53,512 nt of DNA from Bacteroidia bacterium (lineage in GTDB: Bacteria > Bacteroidota > Bacteroidia > Flavobacteriales > Flavobacteriaceae). The translations under genes and the position numbers were made by a program. Of this stretch, positions 8,962 through 17,000 are shown piece by piece. The DNA is taken from assembly GCA_030430535.1 (NCBI GenBank), contig JAUIKY010000022.1:1-53512 (forward strand). The letters run 5' to 3'. A model generated the notes under the pieces. The model worked only from the letters and a program-made list of their open reading frames with translations, was not told the DNA's origin and searched no databases. Within the stretch, counting starts at the first letter, position 1. Each line of letters begins with the position of its first letter.

Positions 8962-10263
8962 TTAATCTATTAAACCAAATACTCTAGGAAGCCATAAACT
9001 TAATTCTGGGAAATACGTCACCAAGAACAACGCCAACACCATGGCCAAAAACAGCGGTAACAATGGTTTTACCACTTTTTCAATTGTGGTATTGGCCACG
9101 CCCACACCAACAAACAATACCGAACCCACCGGAGGTGTACAGAGACCTATACATAGGTTGAGTACCATGATGATACCGAAGTGGATGGGATCCATGCCCA
9201 ACTCGGTCACTACAGGTAAAAATATAGGAGTGAAAATCAATACGGCGGGCGTCATATCCATAAAGATACCCACAAAAAGCAATAATAAGTTGATAATCAA
9301 CAAAATCACTATTTCGTTTTCACTGATTCCGAGTAAAACTGTACTGATGCTCTGTGGAATATTTTCATAAGACATTACCCACGACATACTCATCGAAGCT
9401 CCAATCAACAGCATTACAATAGCCGTTGTAGCTGACGATTCCAATAAAATTTCTGGTAATGTTTTTAGGGAAATTTCCTTGTAAACAAAACCGAGAATCA
9501 ACGTGTAAAGTACGGCAATGGCCGAAGCTTCGGTTGCGGTAAAAATTCCTGATACAATTCCGCCTATTACAACTACCAATAAAAACAAACTTGGCAACGC
9601 ATCGATAAAGGTTTTTACAACATCTTTAAATTTGCTGCGCTCCCCCAATTTGTATTTTTTCTTTTTTGCCCAAAACATGGCTACAAGCATTAAAAACAAC
9701 CCTGTTAAAATACCAGGAACGTAGCCTGCCAAGAATAGTGCTGCGATAGACACACCGCCACTTGCCAGTGAGTAAACGATCAATACATTACTCGGTGGAA
9801 TAACCAAACCTGTAGTTGCCGATGTAATGTTCACGGCGGCACCGAATTCCTTTGAGTATCCTTCCTTTTCCATTTCTGGACCTAAAATACTTCCCATGGC
9901 CGAGGCCGAGGCCATAGCCGATCCTGCAATCGCACCCATTAACATGGCACCAATAACGTTGATAAGCGCTAAACCACCAGGAAGCGAACCTACCAATGTT
10001 TTTGCAAATGCAATGAGCCGGTGCGCAATCCCCCCCTTATTCATGAGTTGCCCCGAGAGGACGAAAAAGGGTATGGCGAGAAGTGCAAAACTATCGAGAC
10101 CCGTTCCCATTCGTTGCGACACGGTTGTAAATGCGGCCAATGGTGATATACTAACCAACATGGTCAGCACTGCCGATATGGCGATACTCCATGCTACTGG
10201 TGTTCCTATGCCTAATAGGAATAAAAAACTAATAACTAATACAAGTACTGGTATATATTCCAT
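8962..10263 (-). CDS. dctM: TRAP transporter large membrane subunit (DctM/SiaM type)
   Basis: A 433-residue polytopic membrane protein with about a dozen hydrophobic segments. The first is IPVLVLVISFLFLLGIGTPVAW; characteristic stretches are GSAMASASAMGSILGPEM and LNLCIGLCTPPVGSVLFVG. It forms the Na+- or H+-driven translocation channel with DctQ and takes substrate from DctP. It starts 3 bp after dctQ ends and precedes uxaB by 21 bp. A hexuronate such as galacturonate is the probable substrate, inferred from the flanking uxa genes and not from sequence-specific residues. Confidence 0.93.
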   Translation of the reverse strand: MEYIPVLVLVISFLFLLGIGTPVAWSIAISAVLTMLVSISPLAAFTTVSQRMGTGLDSFALLAIPFFVLSGQLMNKGGIAHRLIAFAKTLVGSLPGGLALINVIGAMLMGAIAGSAMASASAMGSILGPEMEKEGYSKEFGAAVNITSATTGLVIPPSNVLIVYSLASGGVSIAALFLAGYVPGILTGLFLMLVAMFWAKKKKYKLGERSKFKDVVKTFIDALPSLFLLVVVIGGIVSGIFTATEASAIAVLYTLILGFVYKEISLKTLPEILLESSATTAIVMLLIGASMSMSWVMSYENIPQSISTVLLGISENEIVILLIINLLLLFVGIFMDMTPAVLIFTPIFLPVVTELGMDPIHFGIIMVLNLCIGLCTPPVGSVLFVGVGVANTTIEKVVKPLLPLFLAMVLALFLVTYFPELSLWLPRVFGLID

Positions 10264-10266
10264 AAT

Positions 10267-10725
10267 TTATTTTTTTATAAGATCTAAGGTTTTGTAAAAA
10301 ATGATTAATATGCCACTAATGGGAATGGCCAAATACACCAGTGCCATAGGGATTTGCAAGGCTGCTGAAGTTTGTCCCAGTAAATAACTGATATAAACCA
10401 GTCTGAATCCACCAACAACCAACGCTAAAAATGAGAAGATGATGATAATAACATACACCAATTTTAAAATCTTCTTTTGAGTTGGACCACTCGCCCTTGA
10501 TGGCAATACATCAATAGCAACGTGCATATTGCGGCCCGATACGTAAGCGGCCCCCAATACACCAATCCAAATCATTAAATACCTTGCCAATTCGTCTGTA
10601 AACGAACTTGGCGTTCCCATTACAAACCTTGTGAATACTTGCCATAGTACATTAATGACCATAATGGCCATAATGATTACAAGTACCCTTCCCAAAACCT
10701 TGTCTACTTTTTCTCGAAGTTTCAT
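10267..10725 (-). CDS. dctQ: TRAP transporter small membrane subunit (DctQ type)
   Basis: A 152-residue membrane protein with four predicted transmembrane helices (VLVIIMAIMVINVLWQVFTR; YLMIWIGVLGAAYVSG; VIIIIFSFLALVVGGF; ALVYLAIPISGILIIFY). The F.DELARYLMIWIG motif is typical of DctQ. It is an obligate partner of DctM. The gene lies 46 bp after dctP and only 3 bp before dctM, so translation of the two membrane subunits is probably linked. Confidence 0.92.
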   Translation of the reverse strand: MKLREKVDKVLGRVLVIIMAIMVINVLWQVFTRFVMGTPSSFTDELARYLMIWIGVLGAAYVSGRNMHVAIDVLPSRASGPTQKKILKLVYVIIIIFSFLALVVGGFRLVYISYLLGQTSAALQIPMALVYLAIPISGILIIFYKTLDLIKK

Positions 10726-10771
10726 TTATATTAATTTAATCTTGTATAAGAAATGCTTTTTGGCCATCTCT

Positions 10772-11749
10772 TTATTTTAGTTGTTGGATCTCTTGAATCA
10801 ATTTATTTATCACAGGGTTGTCTTTATACCCTTCATAAACACTTTGTACTTTTTCCTTAAATAAGGTTTTATCAGGTCTGATAATTTCAACACCTGCTTT
10901 TTCTACCTCTGCCAAGGCTTCAGCTTCAGCTTCGGCCCAAAGCTTTCTTTGGTAGATAACCGATTTATCTACCGATGCCTGTAGCCATTCCTTTTCTTGT
11001 TCTGATAGTTTGTTCCAGGTGCTCGTACCAATTACTAAAACATCTGGCAATACGGTATGCTCATCTAAGGTGTAGTATTTACAAACTTCGTAATGGCGCG
11101 ATAAATAAAAACTTGGCGGGTTATTTTCAGCTCCATCAACAACCCCTTGCTGTAATGAGGTGTATAATTCCCCCCAAGAAATGGGTGTTGGCGAACCGCC
11201 TAAACTTTTAACCATATCAATAGCCGTAACACTTTCCATGACCCTAAGCTTTAAACCTTTTAAATCTTCGGGGGTATGAACAGCTCTATCTTTGGTATAA
11301 AAACTTCTACTGCCTGCATCGTAATAGGCCATTCCTTTAAGCCAATATTTTTCTCCGTCGTCAAGAATTTCCTTTCCTATAGAACTATCTAAAACATCAA
11401 ACGAATGTTGTCTGTCCCTAAATAAAAAAGGCACCCCAAAAACTTTCATTTTAGGTGCAAAATTTTCCATTACGCCTACCGAAACTTTGGTCATATCCAA
11501 ACTTCCTATTTGAAGCAGCTCTAAATTTTCGCGCTCGGTTCCTAGCTGCTGACTGGGATAAATTTGAAGTTTCATTTTTCCGCCAGAGCGTTTTTCTAAA
11601 TCCTTCCCCATTTCAAGCATGGCTTGGTGCACCGAGTGCTTAGTATCTAAACCATGGGCAATTTTTATCACTCTGGTATTGCTCATTTCGCCACAGCTAG
11701 ACAACAATATAAGCAGCAAAAGTGAAAAGACTTTTAGGTTTTTAATCAT
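10772..11749 (-). CDS. dctP: TRAP transporter substrate-binding lipoprotein (DctP type)
   Basis: A 325-residue extracytoplasmic solute receptor. It has a lipoprotein signal with Cys19 (LLLILLSSCGE), unlike the free periplasmic receptors of proteobacteria. DctP-family motifs include GTERENLELLQIGSLDMTKVS, FGVPFLFRDRQHSFDVLD, LKGLKLRVMES and QQGVVDGAENNPPSFY. The arginine in GLKLRVMES (the KLR motif) is the residue that normally binds the substrate carboxylate. It lies after uxaC, separated by 91 bp that hold a stable hairpin, and before dctQ. It likely recognises galacturonate or another uronate. Confidence 0.92.
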   Translation of the reverse strand: MIKNLKVFSLLLLILLSSCGEMSNTRVIKIAHGLDTKHSVHQAMLEMGKDLEKRSGGKMKLQIYPSQQLGTERENLELLQIGSLDMTKVSVGVMENFAPKMKVFGVPFLFRDRQHSFDVLDSSIGKEILDDGEKYWLKGMAYYDAGSRSFYTKDRAVHTPEDLKGLKLRVMESVTAIDMVKSLGGSPTPISWGELYTSLQQGVVDGAENNPPSFYLSRHYEVCKYYTLDEHTVLPDVLVIGTSTWNKLSEQEKEWLQASVDKSVIYQRKLWAEAEAEALAEVEKAGVEIIRPDKTLFKEKVQSVYEGYKDNPVINKLIQEIQQLK

Positions 11750-11795
11750 CTTATTGTAAAGTTTTTATACGTTTAGTGGTCTGCCTTTATAGACA

Positions 11796-11832
11796 AGCAA
11801 ACCTGTTATTTGACAAAAATAACAGGTTTGCT
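11796..11832 (-). other. Strong stem-loop between uxaC and dctP
   Basis: A perfect 15-bp inverted repeat, AGCAAACCTGTTATT (11796-11810) and its complement (11818-11832), has a 7-base loop. Neither side has a real T run, so it does not look like a complete terminator. It lies between the first and second genes of the operon, where a stem-loop can stabilise or process mRNA or give partial termination. The function is inferred. Confidence 0.6.
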
Positions 11833-11840
11833 GAGAAAAT

Positions 11841-13244
11841 TTAAAAATCGAAATAATTCTTTGCGTTAAAATAACTTATATCCGCAACCATTTTTCCTAT
11901 CCACTGCATTTCTTCTTTTGGCAACTCGCCCCTTTGGATCTCATCACCTAATAGGTTACAAAGAATTCTGCGGAAATACTCATGCCTTGGGAACGACAGG
12001 AAACTTCTTGAGTCTGTTAACATCCCAACAAAACAACTGATAAGCCCCATGTTTGAAAGTGCATTCATTTGTTTGGTCATACCGTCTTTTTGGTCTAAAA
12101 ACCACCATCCGGAACCAAACTGTACTTTTCCTTTAACGCTACCATCATTAAAGTTCCCAATCATCGTGGCCATCACCTCGTTATCGGCAGGGTTAAGGTT
12201 GTAAATAATGGTTTTTGTTAATTTATCTTTGCTGTCCAAAGCATTTAAAAAGGCTGAAAGCTTTTGTGCTTGCGGATAATCTCCAATAGAATCCCATCCT
12301 GTATCTGGCCCAAGAATGCGGTGCATACGGGCATTGTTGTTTCTTAAAGCTCCCAAGTGGAACTGCTGCACCCAACCAAATTCATGGTAAGTTTCACATA
12401 AGAAAACCAATACGGCACTCTGGAATTTCAACGCCTCTTCATTCGAAACATCCTTTCCTGAAAGTTTCTTTTGAAGAATGGCATTCACTTCACTTTCAGT
12501 ATAACCTTCAAAATAAATTTGGTCTAAACCATGGTCGCACAAGCGGCAGCCGTTGTCATGGAAATATTGAATTCTGTTTCTTAAAGCCTCACTCAAGGTT
12601 GAAAACGAATTGATCTCAACACCAGAAACTTTTCCTAAAGATGATAAGTAATCGGTATATCCATCTGCTGAAATTAAAATCGCTTTGTCCGGTCTAAAGG
12701 CCGTACTCACTTTAATGCCAAAATCTTCCTTGGCCAATTGTTGGTGGTATTGCAAAGTATCCAATGGATCTTCGGTAGTACACACCAATTCTGCATTTAC
12801 TTTTTTAAGCAAGCCTCTACAGCTATACCCATCTGAATTCAATTTTTCTTGGGTAATGTCCCAAATTTTTTCAGCCGATTTTTCGTTCAACAAATCGGTG
12901 ATTCCAAAATATCGGGTAAGCTCCATGTGCGTCCAGTGGTACAATGGATTTCTCATGGTGTAAGGCACGGTTTTGGCCCAATTTAAAAACTTATCCTTAT
13001 CGGAAGCACCACCGGTTATAAACTTTTCGTTTACCCCTAATGTTCGCATGGCCCGCCATTTGTAATGGTCGCCATTAATCCAAACATTGGTAATATTATT
13101 AAAGGTTTTATCCTCTGCTATTTGCTGAGGCGGTAAGTGGTTGTGATAATCTATTATCGGTTGATTTTTAGAATAGTCGTGGTATAATTCTTCAGCGTAT
13201 TTGTTTTCCAGCAAAAAATTATCGTGAATAAACGGCTTGCTCAT
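11841..13244 (-). CDS. uxaC: Uronate isomerase (glucuronate/galacturonate isomerase)
   Basis: A 467-residue amidohydrolase-superfamily enzyme converting D-galacturonate to D-tagaturonate (and D-glucuronate to D-fructuronate). UxaC features seen: PIIDYHNHLPPQQIAED near residue 30 (metal-binding His pair in DYHNHL), THMELTRYFGI, CTTEDPLDTLQYH, STAFRPDKA, QFHLGALRNNNARMHRILGPDTGWDSIGD and SFLSFPRHEYFRRILCN. The length is standard. It is the first gene of the operon; a LacI-type operator sits 153 bp upstream of its start and would control all six genes. Confidence 0.96.
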   Translation of the reverse strand: MSKPFIHDNFLLENKYAEELYHDYSKNQPIIDYHNHLPPQQIAEDKTFNNITNVWINGDHYKWRAMRTLGVNEKFITGGASDKDKFLNWAKTVPYTMRNPLYHWTHMELTRYFGITDLLNEKSAEKIWDITQEKLNSDGYSCRGLLKKVNAELVCTTEDPLDTLQYHQQLAKEDFGIKVSTAFRPDKAILISADGYTDYLSSLGKVSGVEINSFSTLSEALRNRIQYFHDNGCRLCDHGLDQIYFEGYTESEVNAILQKKLSGKDVSNEEALKFQSAVLVFLCETYHEFGWVQQFHLGALRNNNARMHRILGPDTGWDSIGDYPQAQKLSAFLNALDSKDKLTKTIIYNLNPADNEVMATMIGNFNDGSVKGKVQFGSGWWFLDQKDGMTKQMNALSNMGLISCFVGMLTDSRSFLSFPRHEYFRRILCNLLGDEIQRGELPKEEMQWIGKMVADISYFNAKNYFDF

Positions 13245-13396
13245 TTTTTATATTAGTGTAATTAATTTGATTATTTTTATTTTATATTGTTTGCAGAAGC
13301 CTTCGCCCCTAAATGTCTCATTATCCAACACTTGTTTCGTTAAGTATATTTTCCTTCAACATCCCCTCACCAAACAACCTGTTGACGTCTCGACAA

Positions 13397-13418
13397 TGTA
13401 ATCGATTACGCAAAAGTA
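13397..13418 (-). promoter_or_regulatory. uxaC operon promoter with LacI-type operator
   Basis: The operator TGTAATCGATTACG (13397-13410) directly abuts CAAAAGTA (13411-13418), which on the minus strand is TACTTTTG, a perfect TAnnTTTG -7 box. Transcription should start within the operator. The geometry is the same as at the PL10 and lacI promoters. A clear -33 TTG was not found. Confidence 0.82.
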
Positions 13419-14075
13419 AGGGATTTATATTTAAATATCACATTTTTTTATCTTTATCTTAGTTTGGGCTATAGAAAATAAAAATACTTTTCATTTAAAC
13501 GTTTAACCAACATTAAACAATATAACATCCGCAAAGATAAAAGCTAAAGTAATACTAGCAAGAAAACCGATGCCAATTACATTTTAAAGCTCCGAATATA
13601 AAGCATATTTTCCGATTTTAAATAGGAAAAAATTGCCTTTTTAAATGAGTATCCCTGAAATAAAAATTCAACTTTATCAAAATGGATAGCCACGCATCAA
13701 CCGTTTACAAATATGTCCTTTTCAAGACTAAAATACCACTTAATCCTTTTCATAAATTTAAAAATTGACCTAACAATTATTTCATAAACCAAAAGTTCGC
13801 TTCACAATCTTGATTTACAGTTTCTAAATTGGTCATTCATTTCATTTCAACATAAGCCATACACCCTTTGTTTCATTCAGAATTATTGACGCGACATTAT
13901 TTTCACCATTCTTCTCTCCACTTTTAGCATTATTGCCTTCTGTAAATTAAGTCTTTTTAATAGTAGTATAAAATTGTCAAACATGTATTTTGTCGATTAT
14001 TTTTGCATTTCATGGAATTTTAATATACATTTGAAGCCAATTATTTAGTCCCAAACTAAAAAATTAACCTAACTT
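13419..14075. other. Gene-free AT-rich stretch upstream of the large T9SS protein
   Basis: About 650 bases with no convincing ORF on either strand. A 12-bp perfect palindrome, TTAAACGTTTAA, lies at 13495-13506. Near the right end a promoter can be proposed for the downstream gene: TTG at 13974-13976, a 21-base spacer, and TATTTTTG at 13998-14005, which fits the Bacteroidota consensus. I see nothing else in this stretch. Confidence 0.5.
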
Positions 14076-17000
14076 ATGAGAACGGTTGCTATTTTAATAA
14101 AGGCCTGTACGCTTATATGGTGTGCTTTTCTCTCAACCAAGGCCTATTCACAAACCCAGACTTTTACCAGCTCAGGAACATTTACGGTTCCTGCTGGAGT
14201 TACCTCAATAGATGTTGAAGCTTGGGGCGGTGGCGGTGGAGGCAGCGACAGGAGCGGCAATGGAAGCGACGGCGGAAATGGCGGTGCAGGTGGCGGCTTC
14301 GCAGGCGGCACATTAACAGTTACACCTGGCGATATTCTTACCATAACCATTGGCGCTGGTGGTGCTGGAGCTACTAACGGAGACGGAAACGACGGATCTA
14401 CAGGCGGAAACACAATAATTGTAAACGGATCAACCTCAGACCAAATACAAGCCAATGGTGGTGCCGGTGGCGTTGTTGGAACTTCTTCGGGTGGTTCTGC
14501 GGCTACTGGAGGCGGTGCTTCATTTTTTGGCACGGTCACCAATCAAGTAACATACACAGGAGGCAACGGTGGAATTGGCGATGCCGATGAAGGTGGTGCT
14601 GGTGGTGGCGGTGCCGGCAACAACGCAAATGGCAGTAACGGAGACAACGGTAGCGATAGCAATCATAACGGTGGAAACGGCGGCCCAACAAATGGTGGCG
14701 ATGGCGGTGACGGTGGCAACGATGGCTCGGGAAGTAACGGCAATAATTATGGCGGTGGCGGCGGCGCGGCAGGCGACCAAGGTGGTGGCGGTACCGGCGG
14801 AAGTGGCGCACCCGGTCTGGCAGTATTGAATTGGACCGTTCCCGCTATGCCTGAAATTGAGGTTACCGGCAATAGCAATTCCATTATTGGCGATGGAAGT
14901 AACACCCCCATTTTAACAGACAATACCGATTTCGGAAAAGTCCAAATCGTATCTGAAACCGTTACGAAAACTTTTGTTATTGAAAATAACGGAGCGGCCA
15001 ATCTAACCCTTGGCGACATATTACTTTCCGGCACTACAGATTTCTCAATAGACAGCAAACCGGCTAACGGTACTGTGATTGCGGCTGGCAACTCCGAAAA
15101 CATCACTATTTCTTTTTCAACTTCTACTGAAGGCACACAAACTACGGTACTAAGTATCGCTTCCGATGATTCGGACGAGGCCACTTACCAAATAAACCTC
15201 ACTGCGGAAGGCGACAAAGTGTTTTTTGATAGCGATAATGATGGGATTTATGACGACGTTGACATTGACGATGACAATGATGGCATCATGGATTCGGACG
15301 AAGAAAATGCCTGTAGATTATCCAACGGAGCATCGCAAGCAGACTATAAATTTTTAAACGAAACTTTTGGCACTGGCACAGGACGAGGCACCGGAATTAG
15401 CTCACTTTATACCGTATCAACTTCTTATTGTTTGGAAGATGGCTCACCTGGATCCAGCTGTTCCGGCTCAAATGCAGGAGTGGGCGATGGCGAATACACC
15501 GTTACAAGCTTTATCACTTCTGGTGTTTCTGGCGAAACCGTTGGTCCTAACGATGCCATTGCTTCATGGGCATGGTATGCTTGGGCGCCCATTGAGGATC
15601 ATACCCCCGGAGATACCAATGGAAGAATGGCTGTTTTTAACGCCGATTACGATCCCGGTATTTTTTACGAAACCCAAATTACCGGAACGCTTGCCAACGT
15701 GCCCGTTACTTACAGTTTCTGGGTAATCAATATTGATAACGACGATTCTCGGTTTTCAGCCGGCGAGTTGCCTAGAGGCAACCCCAATGTAACGGTAAAC
15801 TTTTTAACTTTAGACCGAAGCACTGTAATCGCCACTTTTGACACTGGCGATATCACACGTTGTCCAGGAGCGATTAACGACCCGAACGACCCGGCATACG
15901 ATCCTTCCGACCCATCGTTCAACACTTGCACGACTTCAGAATGGAAACAATTTACAGAAACCTTTTCCACTTCTGAAACCGCTTTTATTGTTCAATTCGT
16001 TAATAATGCCCCCGGTGGTGCTGGAAACGATTTGGCTATTGATGATATTGAAGTAAGGCAAACCCTTTGCGATATGGACAGCGATGGCGTTGCCGATGTA
16101 TTCGATTTGGATTCAGACAACGATGGCATTCCAGATGTGGTTGAGGGCAACCCAACAAGTGCCAGCCTAAGTGAAGGCAGAGCAAGCCTAACTGGAGTTT
16201 CCTCGTGGGTGGATGCCAATGGCAACGGTATGCACGATTCAGCGGAAGGTATTTCACCAATAAACTCAGATACCGATTTAATTCCTGATTATTTGGATTT
16301 AGATTCTGATAACGACGGGCTATTCGATGTGGATGAGTACGGCATTGTTAGTTCCAGCGCCCCACTCCTTTTTCAAAATGGCGACGGCGACATAACAGGC
16401 AATGGTGTTGGAGACGGCGCAGAGACCGAAGCTTTTAGAGAAAAAGATTCTGAAGGCGATGGTTCAATAGAATATTACGGTGATGGTATTTTAGATATTT
16501 ATGATTACCACAACGGCGCAGCTACCTATGCCGGTTCTTATGGAAATGTTGGGCAAGGCACCGGCCCTTTGTATGCTTTGGATTCCGATGGTGATGGCAC
16601 GCCAGATTACCGCGACCCCACAAATGGCGCCACAAACGACATAGACACTATTGAAATTTATGCGCACCTTCCTAATACGGCAGGGGTTTTGGATGACACC
16701 ACCGATGCAGATGGTGATGGTATTGTAGCCTCACGTGATGGAGACGACACCGTTTTTGGTTCACCTCGTAATCTAGATAATAGCTACAGCCTGTATTTTG
16801 ACGGCCGGAATGATTATGTTGAAGACACTAATGTTATTTCCTCGGGAAGCGGTACGATTATGGCGTTTATAAAATCTGGCGGCACAAACACCGATACTGA
16901 TGACAGAATTATTGCAGGGCAAAATGATTTTTACATGAGAATAAACGATGCCGATAATTCGGTTACTGCAGTTTCCGAAGGCATTAGTTTAACCTCAACA

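Noticed and set aside
14520-14829. Long open frames on both strands across the glycine-rich part of the giant protein gene
   Set aside because: They arise from GGC/GGT-rich DNA, give low-complexity Ala/Thr, His/Arg or Val/Ala text, and overlap a clearly coding frame with signal peptide and known downstream domains.
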